Source: Botryosphaeria dothidea (taxonomy: Eukaryota > Ascomycota > Dothideomycetes > Botryosphaeriales > Botryosphaeriaceae). From it: DNA of 64,000 bases. The translations under genes and the position numbers were made by a program. Below are positions 47,470 through 58,490 of the stretch, in pieces. How positions within the stretch are numbered: position 1 is the first letter of the stretch; each line of letters starts with the position of its first letter. A model generated the notes under the pieces. That model saw only the letters and a program-made list of their open reading frames with translations, was not told the origin of the DNA and made no database searches. Location of the stretch: NCBI GenBank assembly GCA_011503125.2, contig WWBZ02000062.1:2914001-2978000 (forward strand), written 5' to 3'.

Positions 47470-47485
47470 GTTGGTGAACCATTGA
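47470..47485. repeat. Target-site duplication of the LINE, right copy (16 bp)
   Basis: Identical to 36494-36509. It marks the 5' end of the LINE. Confidence 0.9.
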
Positions 47486-47911
47486 ATCCAGCGAAATGAT
47501 GTTATTGTAAAAGAACGTGAACTTCGTGCGAAATACTCTGTTCGAATTGACTTGGAGGATAAAATTTGTTTACAGACTTGTCCCACGCTTCCATCTTTTG
47601 AGCTTGCCCAGGTTTCTCAGACTGTTATTTAGGAGCACGTACGTGCTCCAAGATGTAAGAGGAAAGCTGCACCGCCGAATCTAGCTGGAGTCTTGGGACA
47701 TGACTATTTGGTGAAAATAGAAGCAGGTGATGAAGAGAAAAAGTGCCAATGGTGGTGAAGTTTTGCGGAATGCGGGGTTTCGTTGGCCTGCCAACTGCTG
47801 AGAGTACCCCGCAAATTGCTCGTTTGAAGCCTGAATAATGCTTTCCCTTTGTGACCCCTCCAAAAAAAAAGAGCCAACGTGCGTTGCAGTCTTTGGAAAT
47901 ATCAAAAGAAA
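47486..47911. other. Intergenic between LINE and tRNA gene
   Basis: No gene is visible. It holds a perfect 18 bp palindrome at 47632-47649. Confidence 0.5.
47632..47649. repeat. Perfect 18-bp palindrome
   Basis: GGAGCACGTACGTGCTCC equals its own reverse complement. It could be a dimeric protein site or a small cruciform, but no function is shown. Confidence 0.85.
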
Positions 47912-48016
47912 TGTCCCTACGCAGAATCGAACTGCGGACCTTCGGATCGCTTCTTCTGAGAAGAAGTCATATCAATGATATGAGACCGACGTCATAACCG
48001 ACTAGACCACAGAGAC
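47912..48016 (-). tRNA. tRNA-Met (anticodon CAT) with a 31-nt intron
   Basis: The gene reads minus from G1 at 48016 to the discriminator A at 47912. The acceptor stem pairs GTCTCTG with TAGGGAC, with two wobble pairs. The A box TGGTCTAGTCGG and B box GTTCGATTC fit the Pol III consensus, and a T-rich trailer (TTCTTTT) follows. The CAT anticodon is at 47982-47980. A 31-nt intron (47978-47948) follows position 37, the canonical site. Removing it gives a 74-nt tRNA with loop CTCATAA. In the intron GATATGA pairs with TCATATC across the anticodon, and a second hairpin CTTCTTC/GAAGAAG lies beside it. The anticodon stem has one T-T mismatch next to the loop. Confidence 0.8.
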
Positions 48017-48937
48017 TGTGTGAAGACCTGGAAATCTTCTTTGTTCAGATGTCCGAGACACCTTAGTCGTTGGAAAATGGCAAAACAATAAAATTTATAT
48101 ATTAAAAATTTTGGTGACCGACACTCCGTAGCTGTCTCCGCGGAAGTGTTCGAACTTATCGTCTAGTTCCTTTGACCAGTGCCACTACGTCCAAGCGAAG
48201 CGTTGATTGGGCAATTCCGTCTCCCTTATCTTCTCTTTCCTTAAGCTAATTGCGGAGCCCCATATCTACGAATGGGGCAGATATCAAGTGAGAAACTCAA
48301 CACCAACGTCCTATACAGACTCCGGGTGTCGAAGGGTTCTGAGCCTCACAGCGAGGCGATTTTCCCCCCGGATTTTTGAGCCGCACTTAAGTGCGCGGAG
48401 AAACAAAACTCAAGCAGCGCCCACGGACCTCTCAATTACGATTTTCTTACGTTATGGAAAAGGCCCAAGGTTCAGTCAGGATGGTCACGTTGACGCCAAC
48501 GCTTCAACGTCATTTGCCCATTCGCTCAAGGCGCGTCATCGCCTTCCTCACTTGCGAAAATTTGGAAAGCAGAAGAGCTTGGTATTAGCACTTGCGCCAT
48601 CACAAACGGGGTGACCGGCGTGGTGAGGCAGCGAGATGTGTTCTCCCGGAGCGGTCTGGCTGCACGAACCTGCAGACGAAACACGGCTATGGCGGAATTG
48701 TTTCGAGGCTCCCTCGGTCGTCAGGGAGAGGGGATCCGCGTTTACTCCGCATGCTGAAGGAAAAACAGCTGGCTTTTGACGTCTTTGTCAGAGGATGGCG
48801 ACAGAGGCCAGCCGCATGGTCCTCTTCTGTCTTCTCTCTTCTGCCGCCGCTCCCTTTTCCCTTGAATTCCTCCTCTTTGAATCTCAATGCCTTCCCCTTC
48901 TCTCTTTACTCCTGTCAATTAATTCCCCCGCAGCACC
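48017..48937 (+). promoter_or_regulatory. Upstream region of the HPP gene
   Basis: Between the tRNA 5' end and the HPP start. The last 100 bp are strongly CT-rich (CTTCTGCCGCCGCTCCCTTT and similar), as is usual just upstream of fungal start codons. No other gene is visible. Confidence 0.5.
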
Positions 48938-49968
48938 ATGAAGTTGCCGGCTGCCAATGATGTTCACTTTGACCTTGACGACTATCTCAATCGCTTCGTA
49001 CCTCGCTCCCGTCTCTACCGCCTCCCCAAGCCTCTTTCCCACTTTCTGGGATACCGGGCTACGCCAGGACCACAGGTCGGCAACATACTCATTGCAACAT
49101 GGGCTCTCATCGGCGCCTTCTGCGGTTTAACAGTCGTCACTGCCGTCTATAAGTTCAGCCCAGGCATCAATGAATACCACCCTCCCGTCGTCTTTGCAAG
49201 TTTGGTATGGATAAAAACAATACCGCACCATCTCCTGCTCAACTCCTTACTAATCGGACCTAGGGAGCTGCCGCAGTGCTCAACTACAACGTCATCCAAT
49301 CACCATTAGCGCAACCTCGCAACACCGTAGTCGGCAACACGCTCTCCGCCATCATTGGCGTAGCCATCGCGAAGCTTTTCATGCTCAGCCCGTCCTTTGA
49401 GAACTACAGATGGCTTGCGGGTCCCCTCTGCTGCGGTGTCGCCTCCTGGGCGATGACGATGACGAACTCCGTCTTCCCTCCCGGCGGCGCGACAGCCATT
49501 CTCGCCGCCACCGATCCAACCGTTGGAGATCTCGGCTGGATGTTCATTCCCATCGTCCTGCTCGGCTCTGTTCTCATGCTTGCGGTTGCCCTGATCACCA
49601 ATAACATCCAGCGCCACTATCCCGCTTACTGGTGGACGCCCAGGGACGTCGGCAAGCAAGTGAGACCCGACGTTGAGAGCTTATCGCAAGAGAAAGAGGA
49701 GAAACTCCACGATCTCGGTCCCGACGAGGAAGCGAACGCGGACCGTAAGATCATCATCACTGAAGATTGCATCGTTGTCCCGAATGGTTTTGGTCTCGGC
49801 CCCGTCGAGTCTCAGTTGGTCGAAATGTTACGGAGCAGGTTGCGGAGCGGTGACCGGCATTACAACCCTTCTGGAGCTCCCTCGGAACCATATTCAAACG
49901 AGACTTTGCATTCGAGCCGGGAGATGCTTCCTTCCCTCAAGTCAAAAAAGTCTCGTGAAACTTCTTAA
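48938..49968 (+). CDS. HPP-family integral membrane protein, 323 aa
   Basis: Exons are 48938-49204 and 49264-49968. The 59 bp intron has donor GTATGG, branch ACTAATC and acceptor CCTAG, joined in phase 0. The hallmark His-Pro-Pro lies in INEYHPPVVFASL at about residues 79-89, followed by GAAAVLNYNVI. A second conserved motif, FPPGGATAIL, lies in the fourth hydrophobic segment. Five hydrophobic stretches are visible (for example ILIATWALIGAFCGLTVVT; FIPIVLLGSVLMLAVALI), then a hydrophilic C-terminal tail of about 120 residues. HPP homologues in cyanobacteria and plastids have been linked to nitrite transport. The substrate here is unknown. Confidence 0.88.
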
Positions 49969-51595
49969 GAGTACTCATGTATGAACTTGATTTTCTTTTC
50001 TATCTTGGGAGGAACACTTTGTCTTTATTCCACTAATATCTCAGTTCAGCGATTGCTTGATACGGCGGTCTGATTTTTCTCCCTTTAACCTGGCGTCTGA
50101 TGTCACTTAATGAGGAGTTCTGAAGTCATCTACATACCGTTGGAAAGATGTGGAGGCTTGACATGTGGACTCACCAAAGGCTTCATGCAACCAAAGTGAG
50201 GCCAGAACGAACGGATCGGCACAAGGGCCCACCGAATTGGTTGGCCCTTATTGGGAACCGTAAACAGAAACTTTCCGTGCCGTACGCTATGGAGCTGTCC
50301 GACTCCAGGCAGCCAACGCACTTGTCACCATAGAACGTTCAAGATATTGATAGCCTGCTGTGTATACCCGCCGCTACCAACTACGCAGTACGAGCCTAAG
50401 AACAATGCAAGAAACCACCCTCACGCCGAGCGGCGAGCCATACGCCGGCTTCAGACATCATCCACAACCAATGAGCACCCAAGCCTCAACGTCTCCCCTC
50501 ACCGACAGCGTCCCGACCACAAGGCACACGATTGGACGAAGGCCAATTCCCCAAAGAGGAAACCAAACCCCCGGTACTAGACCTAACCCTCGCGGGGCGC
50601 TTCCCCGCCTCCGCCGCTACCTGGGCCACAAGTCTGACCCGACGCGCGCACTAATGCTCAGCGCGATGCAGCCGCCCGGAGACGTTTGTCCTTCACTGCC
50701 ACCGCATGGACACGCTAGCACGTGAAACCCACCCCACACGCCGTTGAGGCGTCAAAAGAAAAGAAAATAGAATGGATCGACGCTAAAGAAAATCAATCCA
50801 GTGGGAACGGCGCGCACACCCGAATCTCGAACCTATGCACAGCATGATCATATGCACAGCATGATCAACCATCCCTCCTCCCCCATCCGCGAGACACCAC
50901 ATTTCCACCCATGCGTCTAGATCCCCCCGCAACCCAGGATGAACGAGAATTCGCCATCCCAACCAATACCTGCACCTTCCTCGCTGAACTCCCTTGGCAA
51001 CCAGGAAGCAACAAAAAGCAAATCATCCAGACCAACAATAAAAACAGATACGGTATAGCATGGCATTTCAGTTCTTTGTTTGGGCTTTTTAAGAAAACAA
51101 CAAAAGAACACTTGGGGGGAAAGGCAAACATGCGCACATGTTTTCCTCTCACATCTCGGGAGAATTTTGAACCCACCCTAGAGACTTGACTTTGGGGGAA
51201 GCGAGAGGAAAAAAAAGGAAAACGGGAGAAAAAACTGAGCAAGAGGAAGAGAGAGATAAGTTACAAAGCGGGGGCCCACACGCGCGAGGAAAAATAAAAA
51301 GGTTATTTCCCAACCCCTCCTTCCCATACTCCTCCCATTAATTCGTTTTAGCTTGCGTAACAAGCGCGGAAACAGAATAAATGTCGTGAAACTCGACCCG
51401 GTCGTGAACTCGTCTTTCGTGCGACCCACTCACCCCGACCTTGTTGTCTTCTCCGGCCGCGTCTTGTCCCTTCATCCACATGCTGCGGTCTGGAATGACA
51501 CCTTGATCCTGCGCCCAATGCAAGGAGGGCGCGCGGCAGGTGTGCCGGGCGAAAGAAGACAACGCTTATTCGCTTGTGATAATGGTTTGGGTCGC
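49969..51595. other. Intergenic between convergent HPP and tup1
   Basis: 1.6 kb with no convincing gene. It has a tandem duplication of ATGCACAGCATGATC at about 50834-50866, and A-rich stretches near 51.2 kb expected of tup1 3' UTR. Confidence 0.55.
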
Positions 51596-54475
51596 TTACT
51601 GCGGTCCACGATATGTGTCGAAACTATAAGCGCAGCATTCGTTAGCCATGTGTCAGATGCCGGGCAAAGCTAGTGCCTCTGTCAATCGGGTATTATTTGC
51701 GATAAGGGGAATGGGCTTATGCAGTACCGCGCGGGGCGGAGCGGCGCGTGCATGAGCTTGTGCAAGGTAAGGCGTAGCGGCACCACACCCCAATGGCTTG
51801 CAGAAGCGATGAGTTTGAGGAATGTTATGCGTGACGATCGTCTAGCGACCGAGACTAAAGCAAGCCACCGCCAATCCTCCAAAATAAAATAAAAACACGT
51901 TGCGTGCTCCCAGGGTGAAGGTAAAAGCAGAGGTAAAATCATGATAACGACTGTTGGAGCTTTGACAAAGCGGGCAAAAAGCCATCGCGGTGCCTCCACG
52001 TCATCGTGGGGGTTGACGGACGAGCCGAGACTCGCCATGTTCAGGTGTTACGTACCTCCAGATTCTTGCACGCATGTCGCCGCTGCCCGTAGCAAACAGG
52101 TTGCCCATAGGGCTGGGGGCAACAGAGATGACTGAATTGGACATGGTTAGCAATGACGTCTTATCGCGAATGATTAATTTGAAGATTTTCAGTAACGTAC
52201 CAGAGTTCTTGTGGCCCTGAAGCATGAGTTGGGCGACACCGGTGACAGGGTCCCAGAACTGTACACCCCTGTCCTTGGAACCGGAGAGCACCCAGGCGCC
52301 ATCCGGAGTGAGAGCAACACTGAGAACAAAGTCCTACGATGATGTGTTAATTGTGAAAATCCAAAATTGTTTGGGTTGAGTTGTCCTCACCTTGTGACCC
52401 TCGAAGGTCTTGATGCACTTGCCGCCCTTCGGTCCGGAGCCCGGAATGTTGCGCGGCGGCGTCGATAGCTCCCACATCTTGATAGTCTTGTCGAGCGAGC
52501 CACTGACAAGGTCCTTACCGTTCGGTGCAAAAGCGACCGAATAGACGCTATCCTTGTGGCCAACATCACCCTCGAGACGCTCGACAAGGTAGCCACTGCT
52601 CGTGTCCCAGACGCGAACGCTCTTGTCGAGAGAACCAGCAGCGACGAAGCGGTTGTCAGGAGAGATCGCGACAGTCGTGACACCGTCCTCGATGGAGAGC
52701 TGCAATACTTGCTGGTTGGTGCTGATATCCCAGAGACGCACAGTACGGTCACCGCTGCCAGAAGCAATAAGACGACCATTGCGAGCAAAGTCAAGGGAGT
52801 AGATGTCCTGGTCGTGACCAGAGAACTGGTGCCTGATCTGACGGGTTTCAATGTCCCATACCTAAGGCCTGTTAGTCTTTAAGTTCCAAAAATAGTCGAA
52901 TTCGCCACGTACCCTGATGATCTTGTCCTCAGCACCAGTAGCGAGGTACTTGCCGTCAGGGCTGAAGCAAACACTGCGAATGTAGAGGTCTCCGTCTTCT
53001 CCAAGGGAAGAATCCTGGAGATGGGCGCGCAGCTGACCACTCTGAACATCGAAGATTTGAGCGGAGCGGTTGCAACCAGTGGCAACGTAACGACCATCGG
53101 CGCTGAAGCGAACGCAGCACACAACGCTCTGGTGGGGCAAAGTGTGGACCAGGTTGACATCCAATACACGGCGGACACGGGGATTGAAGATGGCGAACCA
53201 ATCCTGACCCTCCCTCTTGAACCTCTCGTCAACGTGCTCAGGATCGAGCTCCGCCAGGGTGTTTCCAACGTTCGGTGTCGTGGCGGCGAGGGCATTCGGG
53301 GGTTCGTGGAGCTGCCCGGGGGGAGGAGTGGGGCGCGGGACCTGGGGAGATCCGGGGTAGGGCGCAGCGGAGTTCTGCTGAGGGGTAGGAGGTCCCGGAG
53401 GACCACGGGCAGGCCTAGGCTTGCCAGGACCAGGCGAGGCTGTGGGCTGCGGCGCGCCCTGCGGACCGTAGCCTATGATACAGTTAGAAGCAAAGTACTT
53501 GAAAAGGGCGCATAACGTCTGGGAAACAGGAGCTCGCGCATTCAACGCGAAGCAGTTGCCAGCCGTTTGAAAATCCGAAGGATATGAATCGAACGGGGTT
53601 CTCACGGCCATCCGCATATGGATTCGGAGGGATCTGCCTACCGTTGACACCGCCAGGACCAGCTTGGTATCCACCGAAGGGATGTTGCGGCGGACCCGGA
53701 GGAGGATTGAGGCCGGGAGGACCCTGGGGAGCGCCATGAGGAAGGCCTTGAGGCTGTTGCGACTCTTGCGGAGGAGGGGCCAGTCCGGGTCCACCCTGTC
53801 CTCCTGCGCCCGCCATTATACCACCAAACAGAGTGCCTTGACCGTGTCCGATAGCAGGCGGCGGCTGAGAGGGACCACCGTGCTGAGAGCCGCTGACGTG
53901 GGAGGAGTGGGACGGGCCTCCAGCGGCGTCAAGCTGCCGCTGTAGACGCGCGAGTTCCTCTTCGTACCTGAAATGTAGGGTTAGATAAGAGCGGGACCGG
54001 GGGATCATGCCACGACGTACTTCGTCTTCATGGCGATTTGTGCCTGCTCCAATTGGTAGATCTTGGTGCGCACTAGGTCCATTTCCTGCAGCTGAGCGGC
54101 GACTTTGCGAAGAAAGTTAGCATCGGTCCACAACGCGTGAGTATCGTGACTGTGGCCCATTTTGGCGGCAGGGAAGCTTTGGAACGCGTCGATAAGGGAG
54201 GAAAGGTAGAGCGGATCGCGTCTTTAAGCTGCGGGAAGATTTGTGATCTGAAGGCCAAACACAGCGTCTGGCCACAGGCGCAAAGACGCGTCGGGATATT
54301 CAGGACGGCAAATGCATGTGCAGCGACAAAAGGGAGCTGGAGCAAACTCACGCTGGCGCTCCATCTCGCCGGCGCGGCCAGCCTCATTCTCGAATTCCTG
54401 GCGGATCTGGTCAAGCAGCTCCTGCAGGCGGTTGGGCTGCGCGCCGGGAACCATGCCGCGGTGGGCGTTGTACAT
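51596..54475 (-). CDS. tup1: Tup1/RcoA-type WD40 transcriptional corepressor, 599 aa
   Basis: This is the core of the Tup1-Ssn6 global repressor. Inferred exons: 54475-54352, 54102-54021, 53967-53642, 53472-52913, 52861-52391, 52333-52201, 52131-52056, 51623-51596 (1,800 nt, in frame). The N-terminal tetramerisation helix is [17 protein letters not shown] through [17 protein letters not shown] (about 15-85). A long Gly/Pro/Gln linker follows. The conserved [20 protein letters not shown] segment precedes seven WD40 repeats (for example [75 protein letters not shown]). The last exon is short and less certain: the AGGTACGT donor at 52055 can be spliced 432 bp downstream after GCTAAC...TATAG to give ARIWSFDTYRG. 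Otherwise translation reads through to a stop at 52001 (608 aa). Confidence 0.92.
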
Positions 54476-56223
54476 GATGGGCGTGGGGTGGGCGGAACGC
54501 GCCTCTCTGCCAGACAGCTATGCGACTCGGCAGTCAGGAGGACGTTGGAGGATTGCGGGCGGAAGGTCGCGGGCGCGAGGCCAATGAGGCAGACGCGAGG
54601 TGCGGAAAGCTCGGTGCCTGCGCGAGGTGCAGCGCTCGACCGTCGGGCGGAGATTTCAGCACAGTCGCGGCGCAGGGCTGATCTCTGCTCACAGCGGGCT
54701 CGTCGGTGGTTGCTCCGGCGACTCGCGCAGGAGCGGAGACGGTGTCGGGGGCTTGGACAGAAGGCCGGTCGATGGGGGGCTGGATGGACGAGATGCGGGA
54801 GTTGGCGTCGCCGTATGCGTGGATGGATTTGGGGAGAGGAGAGGAGACGACACAGGCTGGCGGCCAGCAAAGCGCAGAGGCTGGAGAATAGCGCCCGGGC
54901 ACTCGCAGCGGGTCGTGCTTGCCAGGCGGGTCATGTTAGATCGCTTGCAGTTAGCGCTCCCGCTAGCGTGCCCTCTGCCATGCGGCGCGAATGCCAAGCG
55001 GCCCTGGCCGCCAGTTCCGCCCTCCGTCCCTCCGTCCCCAAAACCAAGCAAACCGCCGCCGAGTCCTCCGCTCGCGCTCAGGGCAGCCGACATGGACGAC
55101 AAAGCACGCCGCGACAGAGCCCGGAATGCGGCAAGATCGACAACAAGGGCCGCCTGCCGAAGCATGCAGCTGCCCATGTACGCGACCCGGTTGATCTGCT
55201 GTTGCAGTGCCTTGCACACCGGCTGCCCAGTCGGGGAAGTTGTTGCGCTGACGTTGATGGCCGCGATTCTGGGGCGTGCCGGTACCACTGCATCTGGCCG
55301 CCGAACCCTGGTTTGGCTGGCGATTGCAGCCGGTGCGCGCGGGAGCGAGGGGTGTGGCTCAGCAACCAACTGTTGGGCAGACGCACCCTCTGTTCGCTCT
55401 CGCTGCGAAACATCAAAACCTCCCCTACGAGGGCGCGCATTGGAGGGCCCTGAGACAGCGGAGCCCAAGCCGGCGGCGCTGTCTCGCCTGCAGCTGCGTC
55501 ACCCCCCAGCGGCTGCCTGCCGATGTGATGTGCGCGGCCGCGAGTGGGTCTTGTCGCGGCACAGCATCCTGCAACCGCATCGCATCGCGCCGGCCGAGGT
55601 GGAGGACGAAGCTGGTCTCGTTCAAACGGCGGTGGCGAACCTGCTGGTGCTTGCCAGCTAGCCGGTCCAACAAGCTCAAGCTCACCAGCACCGCCGAACC
55701 ATGGTACGAGGTCCCCTGACAGCATCGGAGCGCGGCAGCATTTCGATGGGAGCCCAAGCATTGCAAAGTGCTGGCTCCACCACGCATGTGGCTTGAGGAC
55801 GCCTGTTCCGCACTTTCCGCAGCGATCCTGGCTGCGATCGCGACCGCGCTGCAACCTTCCCCAGAATCCCATCAGCCGACGTCATGGTGGTTTCGTGTTT
55901 TGTACGCTCTTACTGGCCTATAGAAAAATTAAACGGCGCCGAATATGCCACGCTCTGCCTGTACTTTCTGCCGGCATCTGCCTCAGCTTATGCGTCTGTC
56001 ACGCGCTTCTCTCACTGCCACAGCCGCCACATAGAGTGATCCCTCAGAGCCCTTGCATCCGTCGTACTGACGTCCACCTGCCGCCCCCGACCTGCCTGCC
56101 TTTCACCAGCAATTGCTCCACACGTGTCGCCCTTTGTTTATAAGGTCCCCTCCGCTCTGAGCCATACACCTCTCTACCCCAGTCTCCTCGATCAAGTTTG
56201 CATGAACATTCTTCCTTGCTTCA
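54476..56223. promoter_or_regulatory. Divergent promoter between tup1 and ccg-9
   Basis: The 1.75 kb interval is shared by genes transcribed outward. On the ccg-9 side are a CACGTG E-box at 56121-56126, a TATAAGG box at about 56139-56145, and a CCCCT stress-response-type element at 56147-56151, all within 105 bp of the start. That fits a stress- and starvation-responsive trehalose gene, but binding is inferred only. Open frames covering this region are chance frames in GC-rich DNA. Confidence 0.5.
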
Positions 56224-56231
56224 ATGCTTGA
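56202..56231 (+). promoter_or_regulatory. Overlapping upstream ORF in the ccg-9 leader
   Basis: ATG at 56202 opens a nine-codon frame (MNILPCFNA) ending in TGA at 56229-56231. It overlaps the presumed ccg-9 start codon at 56224 in another frame. Confidence 0.55.
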
Positions 56232-58490
56232 CACACTTCGTCCAACCAACACCCCCAACCGGCAACACAGCCGCCGCGCAACATGGGCCGGCGGCACTGA
56301 GGCTCATGCGGCTACAAAGGTGCGCCACAAATTCGAGGTCAAGGGCGCTAGAAAGCACCTCGAAAGGCTCGAAAAGGCCCAAGAGAAAGGTGATTTGGGT
56401 GTTGCGCTCAACGTAAGTCACACTTCATACCCTATTTTGATGTTCCTCACCTCTGATAATTCCAGACTCTTTACCTCGGACTTGCCGCGAAGCAAGATCA
56501 CCAAGGTCTAATTGAAGTCGGCATTGCATCTCATGATGGCACTTACAGCATCGACTTTGCTGTCATCGTGCTTGGTGACAGCAAGCGGGACAGTGCCGTC
56601 TCCAGTGGTGGCAATACGCCATACGCATCTCGCGCTCAAACCCCAGCTTTGCCATTGAGCGAAGAGGACAGAGAAAAGGTGCTCGCTGACTTCTTCATTC
56701 AAAAAGTTCTGGATTACCAGAAGGAGCATCACTACAAATTCGTGGGCGCCGGCATCACCAAGAATCTTCTCAAGATGAGCCCACAACTCCCGTCCCGCCT
56801 TTGGTGGGAGCTGGATATCGTACCCATGATTTTTGAACATGGTCTGGAGAACCCCAATGGCGACTCAGTTGACGAAGTCACCATTGATGAGGAGGCCGAT
56901 TCAATGGCCAGGAAGTCGCTGATGTTCTTTGGCCCCAATCTTCAGCCAAGGGTCCAGGTGGGCTACAAGAACATTGTTGAAGTTGACTCCAGAGGTCATG
57001 CGCAGATCACTCGTCTGGATCAGTATCCGGACACTGTCGGTAAGCGGACCTGGGATGCCACCATGAAGTATGTGGATTCCATCAAGAAGAACAAGACCAA
57101 GGTCGCTTTCTTCAACAGTACGCCCCAAGGCGGCGGAGTTGCTCTAATGCGCCACGCATTGATCCGGTTCTTCCGCCTTGTCGGAGTTGACGTTCGGTGG
57201 TTCGTGCCGAAGCCAAAGCCCGAGGTCTTCCGCATCACCAAAACGAACCACAACATCCTCCAAGGAGTGGCAGGCCCGCATGAGCGCCTCACCGACGAGA
57301 TGAAGGAAACTCTTGATGAGTGGTGTAAGGGCAACGCAGACCGTTTCTGGCTCAAGGCTGGAGGACCTCTTGCACCTCGCTCCCAGGGTGGTGCTGATGT
57401 CATTATCGTGGACGACCCGCAGATGCCCTCATTGGTCGCGATTTCCAAGAAGGTCGACCCGGACCGTCCAGTCATATTTCGAAGTCATATCCAGGTGCGC
57501 TCGGACCTGGCGGATCAACCCGGAACACCTACCTCGGAGGTCTGGGACTGGGTGTGGAACCACGTCAAGCAGGCAGATCTCTTCATCAGCCATCCCGTCC
57601 GGGACTTCGTACCCAAGTGTGTTGACTTCAAAAAGGTTGGCTATTTGCCTGCCACCACTGACTGGCTTGACGGTCTCAACAAGGACATGAGCCAGTTCGT
57701 CACCGAGTATTACTTCCATGAGCTCAGCACCGAAGCCTTTCGGCAGCGTGTGAATCACTTGGACTTCCCGAACCGTCAATACATTGCCCAGATCGCGCGC
57801 TTCGATCCGGCCAAGGGAATTCCCGATGTTCTGGCTTCCTACGCCGAGCTTCGCCGGAACCACCTGAAGACCTGGCCCCATGAGAAAACACCGCAGCTAG
57901 TCATTGCTGGCCACGGTGCCGTCGATGATCCAGATGGTTCCATGATTCTGGACCAGACCCTCTGCCTGCTCGATGACAAGTACAGCGATATCGCCGAAGA
58001 TATTGTCGTCATGCGTCTCGGCCCCAGTGACCAACAACTCAACGCTATCCTGTCGAACGCCAAGGTCGCCTTGCAGCTGTCTACTCGTGAAGGCTTTGAG
58101 GTCAAGGTTTCCGAGGCCGTGCACAAGGGCATACCCATCATCGCCACCAAGGCTGGCGGCATCCCGCTGCAGGTGCAAGACAAGAAGTCCGGCTTCCTCG
58201 TTGAGCCCTCGGACTACAAGGCTGTGGCCAAGCACTTGTACGAGCTCTTCTCCAACCAGGAGCTGTATGAGAACATGTCCAAGTATGCTGCCACTCACGT
58301 CAGCGACGAAGTCAGCACCGTCGGCAATGCGCTTGCTTGGCTGTACATGGCAGATAGCTTGGCGCAGGGTAAGAAGTTGCTGCCAGATTCGAAGTGGATC
58401 AACGATATGGCGAGGGAGGAAGCGGGCTTGCCGTATGTTGAGGGAGAAACAAGGTTGCCGCGTAACAAGGAATTGAATCTGAAGGACTGA
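56224..58490 (+). CDS. ccg-9: Trehalose synthase/phosphorylase-type glycosyltransferase (Ccg-9 family), 737 aa
   Basis: Clock-controlled gene 9 of Neurospora encodes this GT4-fold retaining enzyme of trehalose metabolism. It acts on glucose and a glucosyl donor rather than through trehalose-6-phosphate. Exons are 56224-56412 and 56466-58490 (intron 53 bp, GTAAGT...TTCCAG, phase 0). The spliced N-terminus reads KVRHKFEVKGARKHLERLEK then TLYLGLAAKQDHQG. The GT core follows: FFNSTPQGGGVALMRHALIR, VIFRSHIQVRSDL, QIARFDPAKGIPDVLASYAE, and the C-terminal nucleotide-sugar motif LSTREGFEVKVSEAVHKG with IIATKAGGIPLQ. Length and continuity match the family. The 5' end is the least certain part, because a short uORF overlaps this ATG. 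Confidence 0.92.

Noticed and set aside
50820..50866. Possible tRNA T-arm (TCGAACCT) with a short tandem repeat
   Set aside because: Flanking bases do not form a T stem and there is no A box or acceptor stem. Only a 15-bp direct duplication remains.
54137..55661. Long overlapping frames (438 and 353 codons, plus strand) opposite the tup1 5' end
   Set aside because: They are antisense to tup1 exons or lie in the GC-rich divergent promoter, and their translations look like frame shadows rich in Arg/Ala/Gly.
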